Of a DNA stretch of 64,000 nt, positions 55,801 through 64,000 are shown one piece after another; position 1 is the stretch's first letter, and each line of letters begins with the position of its first letter. The notes beneath the pieces were generated by a model, which saw nothing but the letters and a program-made list of their open reading frames with translations, did no database searches and was not told where the DNA came from. Position numbers and translations under genes: made by a program. Source of the stretch: Metellina segmentata (Eukaryota > Arthropoda > Arachnida > Araneae > Tetragnathidae); contig OX375875.1 in NCBI GenBank assembly GCA_947359465.1, positions 10,819,038 to 10,883,037 of the forward strand, in the 5' to 3' direction.

Positions 55801-58800
55801 GGCATTACAGAAGCCTATAAAAAAGATAGCAATCCTAAAAAAGTGAATTTGGGTGTTGGTGCCTATCGCGATGATGGTGGAAAACCTTACGTCTTGCCCA
55901 GTGTGAAAGCAGTGAGTGTTAAATTGTTTTGAACGAATTCGTGCATGTGGGCTTGTTTGAGATGTAACTTTAGAGTATTAATTGTGTTTCTTTACGTTTT
56001 TAGGCCGAACAAAAATTACTCGCTAAAGGTTTAGATAAAGAATATGCAGGAATTGCTGGACTTGCAGACTTTTGCAATGCTGCTGCCAAACTAGCATTCA
56101 GTACTGACAGTGTTGTCATCAAAGATAATCTAGTAAGTACACCTTTTTACAGATGCTCTAACTGGTAAATTTTCTCAACCCACAAATTTTATTAGCATTA
56201 GTAATTTTTCAAATGTAAAATCAGATTTTGAATATAAAACTATTAGATCGTTTTAGCTTTGTTGAAGGAACTACTTGAGCCATAGGGGACTAGGTCCTTT
56301 AGAAACATTAAATTTCTAATAAAATTGTCATTTCTAGTGTAAAGATCATGTGAGGAAATGCACAAATCTCTAGCCTCTTTAAATCCCAATTAATGATGCA
56401 GACCATAAAGTTTATTTAGCAATTGGAAGATGGACTATATCTTTGAGTTTGAAAATATTTTTTAATACTTTTAAATAATGTTTACTGAAGAGAGTTGCAA
56501 AAGAAATTGGATCAAAATTACACTTAAAGAATTGTTTTTCTTTGCAATTTAGTATTTAATTAAATAATCAACTAATTTTATTTTTACAGGTAATTACGTT
56601 TTTATTCTAAGTACTTCAATCAAAAAGCTAGAAAAATGTGACAAAATATTCTAAACTTGATTTAAATTATTCTTGTATTGCAATAAATTAGACTTTTTAC
56701 TTAATTTTATGCTAATAAAAAGGATTTTGTATGTGTATTTTAATGCTAGTAAGGGAATGCCTATCAACAGTCTTTTTACATATAGAATATCAAATCGTAA
56801 CTGGCTGAATTGTTATGCAGTCTTGGTCCCAGTCCCAAAGTGGCCGCTTAAGGAGTCCACTGTACCAGCAGTTCAAAATGTATCATTTAGAATGTGGAAG
56901 AAATTTTGCAGCATTTTTGTAGAAACGTTTTTGTACACTAATTTTAGTTTAATACTTGTTATTTGATATAGGGTTCAACTTTCCGTTTTCATAAAATTCA
57001 AGCTTTGTGATGATAAGAATACTGTAGTTTTCTTTGTTTTGCTTAAATATGTATTTAGTACAACTGTTAGCAAGTACTGCTTGATTCATTTACTGCTAAG
57101 TAGTATTTTAATAAACCTTGCATTTTATAAAGGCAAGTCTTCATTTCAGTAATTGCATTCAAATAGAATTTGATTACATAATCAATTGAAAAGTTTTTTT
57201 ATTTATTTTTGAAAACTAAATGTTTTTTACACAAACCATAGATTTTTAAGGACAATTAATATTTAGTAGTCAAAAGAGTATTAAGTAAATTTTCATTTGT
57301 TTTGATTTATATCTTTATAGCTATTATATTTTTCTAGAATGCCACTGTTCAGGGAATTTCAGGAACCGGATCTCTCTATATTGGAGCTGTTTTTATTGTA
57401 AGTTAGATAAATTGTGTATTGTAAAATGTTAATATGTAATACATGAAGTTATAACATACTTTGTATGTATTTTGCATGCTTGAAAATGGATGTCAAAACT
57501 AACCAGAAACGTTTAATTTAATATGATTTAAAGACCGAGACCCATAGGTATGTATAAAACTGACCTCTGATAATATACAGATTTCGGACACCTGTTTTCA
57601 GTGACCAAAGTGGGTCACTGAAAGAAATGGTTTTCAACTAAAATTGGAATGACAATCCAATTAATACTGTTATCTATAAAATGTCCACAAAGTACTGAAG
57701 CCAGTACTTTGTCCAAAATTTTTACATTTTCAATATTATCGCATTTTAATAAAAAAAATTTTAATTGAATTAAAATCTAGCCATTTTAAATTGGTTTACC
57801 CTGGTTAGAAACTAAATTTTCTTAGTTATTTTTCAAAAGTATGTAAAAGATACAGCAAAATTTTACTATCAGAATGCTTTATTGCATCTCGTTACATGTT
57901 ACAATTACTATTTATTTTGAACAATTTTTTCCTTAGGGCGAGTTTTTGAAAGGTAACAAAGAAATTTACATGCCCACTCCAACTTGGGGAAACCATATTC
58001 CTCTATTTAAGTAAGTCATTTGTTTATTTATGATAGCCATTGAAGGAATTTGTTATATAAATGATTATACACAATGTAAAAGTTAATAACTGCTGTAAAT
58101 GGAGTGAAGTTTTTGTTGGCTGATTACTGAATTCTGAAAAGCATTGCAAACTCTAAAGATTAATATTTTTGTTTTCTTATGGCAAATAATTACTTTAATG
58201 ATGTTGTACTTCCAATTTTGATATTTTAAAAATCACATTAATTATTTACATAAATTTTTTGTAGTAGCCCCAATGGCTTATATTTTTTATTGTAAGTATG
58301 AATAAATTGTGTATGTATAGTGTTGAAATTCTTTCAGATCTTCAGTCACGAGAAAAGTGTCTTAACCATTTTATTGTGAAATTTAGCGAGGAAAAGTACA
58401 TTCCGTAAATTTTAATTAGTGAATAGAAAGTTAGCTCCAGTGACGATTTTTATAGTAAAATGAAATTCAGAATCAATGATTTTAGGACCTGCAATGGAGT
58501 TACATCATAGTTATCATGATGTGTCATAGTTATGTACATAATTGCATACCACTTGTTGCATGTAATGAGAGAAGTAAGTTACATTCATAAAAATTGATCA
58601 ATACAATTTAAAGACTTGATGACATAGTTGAATTGCATTTCTTTAGTCACTCAGTACTAGTTTATTAAAAAAATTTACTTTAAAAGTGGTGTTTCAAGAC
58701 AAATATACCATGGCATTTTGAAAACTTTCTTGACTGTACTGGGTGTCTGTAATTCATTGCAATTCTGTAATAATATCCGAATATTTATTGACTTATTTGC

Positions 58801-61800
58801 TGCTCTAATTGTTAACATTGTAACCCTAATTAAAAATTTCTTTCAATGGTAGGAGTACAAATTTAAAAATGCATCATAAAAAGAGTTGAAATACAACAGA
58901 TACACATGGGGGTTTATTAAATAATTTAACAATGCTTATATGATAAATGTCTGCAGGATATTATACGACAGTCCTTTCAAACTTAAAAGCAATGTACGAA
59001 GAAGTTTTAAAAAATTGTAATTATTTACCCAAACTGTTTACAATCATTACTTTAAATTTTTTTCCCCCAGTATATTGATTAAAAAGTACTTTCTTGCAGG
59101 AGATGTGGTTTAACTGTTAAACAGTATCGCTATTATGACCCTAAGACATGTGGTTTTGATTTCAATGGAGCCTTGCAAGATATAGCTGTAAGTTCTTGTA
59201 GTTTCTTTTAGAAAAATTTCCAAAACAGTAGAATTTGTGTGCTATGCTTACATGTTTATTTCTCAATAATTTTTTTAATAACTTACAGTTAGCCCTAATA
59301 AAACTGAACTTGCACCATAAATAAATTCAGCGAAGATATTTTCATTCTACTACAGTCAAATAAAACAAAGTTGATACAAACAGTATTTAGCAGTAATCCA
59401 TTTCAGCCATGTCTTTATTAGTCCTTATGTTGCAAAAAGAACATGGAACACAGATAGGAAACAAACCATTTTGTATATATTTTTTATATAATTTTCTTTG
59501 CTTCTCACTGTTATATTTTCAATTGTTGGCAGGTTCTGAACCATGACTTTTTCAAATGTTCTCTCTATTCCTTATTATGGCTGAACATGTCCGTATTTGG
59601 ACCTTGCACTATAAAACCCAACATCCATTCTATTCCTTACTACTGATAAAGTTCTCTAATTTTCCCATCATAATCTTTTTTTATAAATCAGGTTTTAGTC
59701 TATCTGTCTCAATCTTCATTCAAGTAATTTATAAATTAAAATAAGTTTTCTCAAACGACAGCAAGATCTCTTCCAAAAAGATGATGAGGCTCTATTATCT
59801 ACTGTATCTATGACAGTTGCTCATGTTAAGTGGTCTTTTCATCATTTTGTATAGTTCATATTGTCTGCTTTTGTAGATATGTCAGTTAAAGTAAGTTATT
59901 CTTAAAGCGGTTTTATATTTTCAATACTTTCTATTTTTAGGACTGTTTTGGTAAGTGCTTACTTACAGAAAAACAAGCCATTTCATTTTAGGTTTCAAAA
60001 TATTTGATGTTGAAATCCATTTCTATCATATTTTTCTTTGTAAAATGTGTCAATTTATATTTGTACCTAAATTTTTTTATTATTTTCTGTTAAGGTATAC
60101 GTATACGTTCGGAGACAAATTTTCAAAATAATTATATTTTCCCAATTTTTTTTGTGTTTTTCATTTCATTATAAGTTATAACAACAGTGTAACACAACAG
60201 AAGACAACATTTTTCTTAATATTTTGAATTAATGGCATAAAACTGTCAAAAAAAACTCAAAAAGTGATAGTCACGCTTAACGTGAAATTACAAAAACAAA
60301 ATACTATTTTCCAAAAAATGACACTTAAAAACACTTGAAGGACAGTATTGCTAGACTTGGAAGATTATCTAAGCATTATCTTTAAATTTGGTGAAGATAT
60401 GTGCCTACGTGTTTCATAATTCCCACAATTGTTCAAAAAATTAAAAAAAACTGTCAATTTCATACTTTAAAATCCCAGAAAATCTTAAATTACCAATCTA
60501 ATTTCATAATAATAGTTCAACACTTACATTTGTTAGTTACGAACATACACAGAAAGTTTCTAAGCAATTGAATGTAAACTTTTGGATATATTGTGTAAAA
60601 TGGAAAGTAACATATTTAAAAATAGTGGTTTTGAGAAAAAGCCAAAAATGTAATATAATCACAGAATTCCTTTAAAAAAAGGATTAATACCCAGTTAAAA
60701 TCCACCTGATTGGTAAGAGACACCTTCTGTCTTTTCAGATTGTGTAGATTTTTTCTTTCTGGTAGCTTTCAGAATTTTTCTTCGCCGTTTTGCCATAGGG
60801 GTAGAGTGTCGTACAGATTCGTTCACGCGGAGTTTGTCTAAGTAATTGTAACGTTCCTCAGTGTATCGTCCCAAACTTTCAAACCCAAGTTGTTCTAGCA
60901 CTTTGAGGCAACCACGATACCCATCATTAAATTGGATTACTGCGTCAAATGCACCCAAACGTACTGTTTTCAACACCGCAAACACATTTTTAGATACCCT
61001 CTGCCATATGGAAGCATTAAAACATTCATTGGCGTTTTGTGTCTTTCCATGAAGACATTTGCTGAGCAATTCACGAGAACAAAGCTTCATGTATACAGGT
61101 TTCACAGCAGCTAATATGTATTTGGGGAGGCCTGTGTACTTTTGCTCTGGAGTTTTACCTTGAGCAATAGCTCTTTGATGAAAACACCAGCTTTTTTCCC
61201 CAGTCGGACACTGTCCATGCATAGGATTCGCTGTAGTTGATGCACAGTGAAAGAGTACAGCAATAACACTTTGTTGCATCTTATCTATGTTCCCCACATT
61301 GTCACGAATAGCTATGCCGTAGTAATTCTGAAGACGGTCGATAAAAGTATTGGTCAGTTTTCCCTTTCCAGAAAGTCCTTTAGTTTTCTTTTTCAGTTGT
61401 CGAAGGTGTGTGCCCACTCTTTTTTGTATGTGACCAATGCATTCAAGTTTGGTGACACTGTCCTTGCCATACGTGTCTTTGACTTCAGTGAAACCTTTCG
61501 AATCCCCATCACCATAATAGTGTATATATTTAAGGCCTCGTGAAATTTCTGACCTTTTGAATATTTGCGATGCACCGACAGTCTCCATGTGATGTGCAGA
61601 TCCTACATAATTACACTGGCAAACATGATCTGCCTTTTTTTGTTCATATTCTTCCTTTTTGGGGAGTTTTTGAAGTTTTTTGCAAGTTGGACAATATGCA
61701 GACAGCACTGCAACATCTAAAACTTTCCCGGTGTCGATGCTTATTGCCGAGACGCAACCATTCAGCGAAGAATAGCCCCTGCGCTGCCAAGTGCCGTCAA

Positions 61801-63194
61801 CAGATACACCGCATTCCTGTGTTTGATGAGAAGCATTCCCTTTTACCAACTTCACTTCTTCTGCGGCATTTATCATCGAGGCTTGGGAGACTTCTTGAAC
61901 TGCATCTAAAAGCTTCTTTTCGTGAGCCGTATAAGAGTTTCTGCTTGGTGGAGGTGGCAGATTTAACGTAGAACAAAGTTTTTCAGCGCCATTCATACCT
62001 TTTCCAAGTTGTCGCAACGCGTAAACCAAACGAGTATTAATTTCTGGCAAGTGTCCTATTTTTTTAGAAGAAGAAAACCCTTTTACAAATGCACAATTTT
62101 GACATTGAAGGGAAAAATGTGAGCACAAACCAAATCTGCTATCTTCCTTCAACAACAGTCCAGCATTCAAACAAGAAGGGCAGCAAACTGTAGTAAAAAC
62201 GTCCGCCAATATCTCAGAATCACATATCCTGTTTCCTGATAGTTCTGCACAGGCTTTTACAGATGCATTTGGAAACAATTCAAGTTTCTTTTCACTTGCC
62301 GTGGGCAACTGAGTCGCTTTCGAAAAGCGATTTCCATGAAATTGTCTCTTGCGTTTACGAGCTGGAGTTTTCCCCATAGTTTGTAAATAAGCTGACAAAC
62401 TACCAAAGTTGATTAAAAAATAGGTAGAATAAAATAAGAATCTGTTTTAAATGCAAGATTTCAAGAACGAAAAGCATACGCGCAAAACAAAATTCAAATG
62501 TAAATACACAACATGAAGCCAATTTTGGCTTACTTAAAACACAAATAAAATCATTGCCAGACGCTTTAATTTAAAAATATTAATTTTAAAATATCTCAAA
62601 ATGCTAAAATAAATGTTTTTGCATATTTTGAAGCATTAAAAAAATATTTATAGGTGTTTTTTTGACAAGTTTCGAAATCGAGAAAGAATTTCCGGTATGC
62701 AGAAGGCAACTTCCGGTTTAAAATATAGCTGACATGCATTTCTAAAAACGTCATAACTGGCGTTCTAATTGACCTAGAGACAAAATTCAAAGTGATTTAG
62801 AAAGCTAAAAGTTCAAACTATATTTCTGCATCAAAATAAAAAAATCAGTTATTTGACTGAAAATCGATAAATAAACGTATACGTATACCTTAAATTACTT
62901 TTTGTATTTATAATTAGAATGTTGTTTTTTTGTCTAGAAAATCCCTGAAAATTCAGTTATCCTTCTTCATGCATGTGCTCATAATCCTACTGGTGTTGAT
63001 CCCAAGGTAAAGTTCTTTAGCTAGTATTTTTCTACATTTTGATTTCATAGTGGTAGACATTCCACTCATTACATTCTCATATTTTCTTTTCAAATGATGC
63101 ATATCCTTTATTTTGTTTGTACTTGCACTTTTAAAACTATTTGTTTAATCTTTTTTAGCCTGAACAGTGGAAAGAAATGTCAAAAGTCATCAAA
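52784..63194 (+). CDS. Got2: Mitochondrial aspartate aminotransferase, 5' eight exons (continues past the window)
   Basis: Exons: 52784-52869, 55755-55911, 56004-56132, 57338-57397, 57937-58010, 59100-59187, 62938-63006, 63159-63194; phases agree throughout and give 233 residues. The enzyme interconverts aspartate and 2-oxoglutarate with oxaloacetate and glutamate using PLP, in the mitochondrial matrix (malate-aspartate shuttle). Exon 1 gives a targeting peptide ([13 protein letters not shown]..., with few acids). Exon 2 carries [20 protein letters not shown] and [24 protein letters not shown], the PTWGNH Trp and the HNPTGVD Asn of the PLP/substrate site are present. The PLP-binding Lys and C-terminal half lie outside. 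Oddity: TGSLYIGA and VQGISG where TGALRIGA and VQTISG are usual, so the copy is somewhat diverged, but no stop or shift is seen. Cytosolic GOT1 is less likely given the presequence and the [10 protein letters not shown] start. Confidence 0.94.
52870..55754 (+). other. Aminotransferase intron 1
   Basis: AT-rich. Contains a short tandem repeat at 54938-55056 (units of about 36 bp built on TTGTATGGTTGCTATGTCAA) and a pogo-like MITE at 55140-55552. A tRNA-like stretch near 54233 resembles a SINE head but is too weak to call. Confidence 0.55.
55140..55552. mobile_element. pogo/Tigger-like MITE, 413 bp
   Basis: Begins CAGTACAAAGTCC and ends with the reverse complement, with further inverted homology (AAATTCAGG / CCTGATTTT). 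TA flanks both ends (55138-55139, 55553-55554). No ORF. The CAGT start with TA target points to the pogo branch of Tc1/mariner. Confidence 0.82.
55755..55911 (+). CDS. Got2: Aspartate aminotransferase exon 2
   Basis: Acceptor TTTTTTTAG, donor GTGAGT. Encodes the start of the mature enzyme and [20 protein letters not shown]. Confidence 0.96.
56004..56132 (+). CDS. Got2: Aspartate aminotransferase exon 3
   Basis: Acceptor TTTTTAG, donor GTAAGT. Encodes [17 protein letters not shown] and the following helix. Confidence 0.95.
56133..57337 (+). other. Aminotransferase intron 3
   Basis: AT-rich. The small frame at 56673-56966 has no recognised similarity. No repeats identified. Confidence 0.45.
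57338..57397 (+). CDS. Got2: Aspartate aminotransferase exon 4 (PLP phosphate loop)
   Basis: Acceptor TTTCTAG, donor GTAAGT. Encodes [17 protein letters not shown] with the SGT cofactor-binding loop; LY replaces the usual LR. Confidence 0.93.
57398..57936 (+). other. Aminotransferase intron 4 with a perfect hairpin
   Basis: 57596-57623 is TTTCAGTGACC, a 6-base loop and GGTCACTGAAA: an 11-bp perfect stem. Its role is unknown; it may be a transposon remnant. Confidence 0.5.
57937..58010 (+). CDS. Got2: Aspartate aminotransferase exon 5
   Basis: Acceptor CCTTAG, donor GTAAGT. Encodes [14 protein letters not shown], with the Trp that stacks on PLP. Confidence 0.95.
58011..59099 (+). other. Aminotransferase intron 5
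   Basis: AT-rich, nothing recognised. Confidence 0.5.
59100..59187 (+). CDS. Got2: Aspartate aminotransferase exon 6
   Basis: Acceptor CTTGCAG, donor GTAAGT. Encodes [20 protein letters not shown]. Confidence 0.96.
59188..60093 (+). other. Aminotransferase intron 6, left part
   Basis: AT-rich, nothing recognised before the Kolobok insertion at its TTAA. Confidence 0.5.
60094..62889 (-). mobile_element. Complete Kolobok-type DNA transposon, 2.8 kb
   Basis: Perfect 16-bp inverted ends GGTATACGTATACGTT are flanked by TTAA (60090-60093 and 62890-62893). One long minus-strand transposase frame occupies 60695-62398 without stops. About 600 bp of AT-rich sequence follows the gene and about 490 bp precedes it. 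It sits antisense in aminotransferase intron 6, 44 bp (from TTAA end to exon) upstream of exon 7. All parts expected of an autonomous element are present. Confidence 0.93.
60695..62398 (-). CDS. Kolobok / Mutator-like-domain transposase, intact 567 aa
   Basis: Cut-and-paste transposase predicted to recognise the GGTATACGTATACGTT ends and insert at TTAA in nuclear DNA. Features: a basic N-terminus (ARKRKRQ, residues 13-19, a nuclear signal); a Cys-rich zinc-binding segment, residues 72-102 (CCPSC...CSHF...CQNC); an RNase-H-like catalytic core with Asp 201 in VDGTWQRRG, Asp in [10 protein letters not shown] (about 297-299) and Glu 458 in NANECFN; a CPTCK...C-x-C zinc insertion at 236-262; the family motif CPTGEKSWC near 397; and a Lys/Arg-rich C-terminus. 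Length is normal for the family. A second in-frame Met at residue 8 could be the true start. The catalytic triad assignment is inferred from motif positions. No stop or frameshift, so the protein may be functional. Confidence 0.9.
   Translation of the reverse strand: MSAYLQTMGKTPARKRKRQFHGNRFSKATQLPTASEKKLELFPNASVKACAELSGNRICDSEILADVFTTVCCPSCLNAGLLLKEDSRFGLCSHFSLQCQNCAFVKGFSSSKKIGHLPEINTRLVYALRQLGKGMNGAEKLCSTLNLPPPPSRNSYTAHEKKLLDAVQEVSQASMINAAEEVKLVKGNASHQTQECGVSVDGTWQRRGYSSLNGCVSAISIDTGKVLDVAVLSAYCPTCKKLQKLPKKEEYEQKKADHVCQCNYVGSAHHMETVGASQIFKRSEISRGLKYIHYYGDGDSKGFTEVKDTYGKDSVTKLECIGHIQKRVGTHLRQLKKKTKGLSGKGKLTNTFIDRLQNYYGIAIRDNVGNIDKMQQSVIAVLFHCASTTANPMHGQCPTGEKSWCFHQRAIAQGKTPEQKYTGLPKYILAAVKPVYMKLCSRELLSKCLHGKTQNANECFNASIWQRVSKNVFAVLKTVRLGAFDAVIQFNDGYRGCLKVLEQLGFESLGRYTEERYNYLDKLRVNESVRHSTPMAKRRRKILKATRKKKSTQSEKTEGVSYQSGGF
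62938..63006 (+). CDS. Got2: Aspartate aminotransferase exon 7
   Basis: Acceptor TGTCTAG, donor GTAAAG. Encodes [18 protein letters not shown] with the conserved HNPTG. The upstream intron holds the Kolobok transposon, ending 44 bp before this exon. Confidence 0.96.
63159..63194 (+). CDS. Got2: Aspartate aminotransferase exon 8
   Basis: Acceptor TTTTTTAG, donor GTATTT. Encodes [12 protein letters not shown]. The next exon is beyond 64000. Confidence 0.9.
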
Positions 63195-63489
63195 GTATTT
63201 ACGTTTTGCTTACTAGATTTCTTAGCAAATACATTTTACTATTATTTATTCATAATTCATTATTTCTGACTAGTGGTATTAACATTAGTAACACTTATAC
63301 ATTAGTTCTGTTTAATTTACTTTAAAGGAGTTCAGTTGAAGCCTGTCTTATATCTGACCCTGATATTTATACTGTTCTATTGCATTTTGTCATGCTAATA
63401 AGCTAAACTGGTAACTCCACTGTTGACATATAGGAGCTACGAGTTTTGTTAATTAGCAGGACAATAGGTTCTCTTATTTTATTGTATTA

Positions 63490-64000
63490 CTAGCCACTGA
63501 ATGGCCAGGATGGCCTTGCCAATTTGAGTTATTTTTTGTGAGGTCAGTGTGTGACTATGCTTGCCAACCCTCAGTGTTTGCTATGCATTCCCATTTGGTT
63601 TGTTCACAAACCGACAACATAGGTAATGCCGTGATGGTCTCAAAGTGGCTAGTAATAAATAAATGCCAATAAATTCGTTACAAAATAATTTAGATTAAAA
63701 TTTTAAAATGAGACTAAACACGTTAAATTTTACTGATACTTAAAATATTAAAAGAAAAAACAATAATTTAAGATTTCCTCCACCTGACATGACACAACTT
63801 ACTGTTAAAAAATTATTTAAAGAAAATCTCATTTAAGGTATCGATCTGGTGTAAAATTTTCTGCATATTTCAAATCCTTGAAATTTTTACTCTGTCTTTA
63901 ACAATTGCGAAGATAGAAAAACTCAAATATTCTTTGCACGTGAAAAAGTTGAAATCGCTAGCAGGAAAGTTATACTAATCAACGTAAATCAAAACATGCT
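63490..64000 (-). mobile_element. Probable Helitron (-), cut by the window edge
   Basis: CTAGCCACTGAATGGCC at 63490 is, in reverse, a GCCA/TGGC hairpin with a CTAG end preceded by A. Farther in, GGTATCGATCTGGTGTAAAA resembles the reverse of the 28320-28375 part of the Helitron at 27758-28418, and decayed H2-type palindromes (CATTTGGTTTGTTCACAAACC) occur near 63590. A second AGTGGCTAGT at 63643-63652 complicates the boundary. Confidence 0.5.

Noticed and set aside
61247..61971. Plus-strand frames opposite the Kolobok transposase
   Set aside because: Shadows of the 567-codon minus-strand transposase.

Overview
This is eukaryotic nuclear DNA, most likely from an arthropod and probably a chelicerate such as a spider. 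The evidence is AT-rich sequence, two multi-exon protein genes with canonical GT/AG introns, long introns packed with transposons, and many non-LTR retrotransposon, Tc1, hAT, Helitron and tRNA-SINE copies. The arthropod assignment rests on the style of the GMC oxidoreductase and on the repeat content. The spider assignment is inference. No prokaryotic or viral gene was recognised.

Two host genes lie in the same (+) orientation. The first, at 1959-30435, encodes a GMC-family FAD oxidoreductase. Eleven exons join in frame with matching intron phases to give about 603 residues, with the FAD-binding GxGxxG motif, both GMC signature motifs and the C-terminal catalytic His/Asn region intact. The second, from 52784 past the right edge, encodes mitochondrial aspartate aminotransferase. 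Eight exons are visible, including a short first exon for a mitochondrial targeting peptide. The exons with the PLP lysine lie outside the window.

The rest is a dense mobile-element landscape. 1-1950 holds a TTAA-flanked TIR element. GMC intron 1 (2104-8861) holds a decayed CR1/L2-like LINE, a tRNA-SINE and a nest of elements: a TIR element contains a Helitron, which contains an opposite-strand Helitron and a hAT MITE. Introns 2-9 hold a mariner-like MITE, SINEs, two large copies of one Helitron family and a Tc1 fragment close to exon 10. Intron 10 holds two hAT-type copies, a Helitron, a pogo/Tigger transposase relic split by a MITE, and a further MITE. 30436-40708, between the genes, carries retroelement pieces (RNase H domain, gag-like ORF1), a Harbinger-like MITE, a Tc1 copy with intact ends, four SINEs and an inverted partner of an intron 1 Helitron.

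40721-52275 is the most unusual region. A block of about 11.6 kb is bounded by a perfect 12-bp direct repeat and short inverted ends. It is dominated by a satellite of about 227 bp whose monomers contain the terminal sequence of the block. A 5'-truncated R1-like retrotransposon sits inside the array. The aminotransferase gene then begins about 500 bp downstream. Its intron 6 contains an apparently complete Kolobok-type DNA transposon with an uninterrupted 567-residue transposase, flanked by TTAA.
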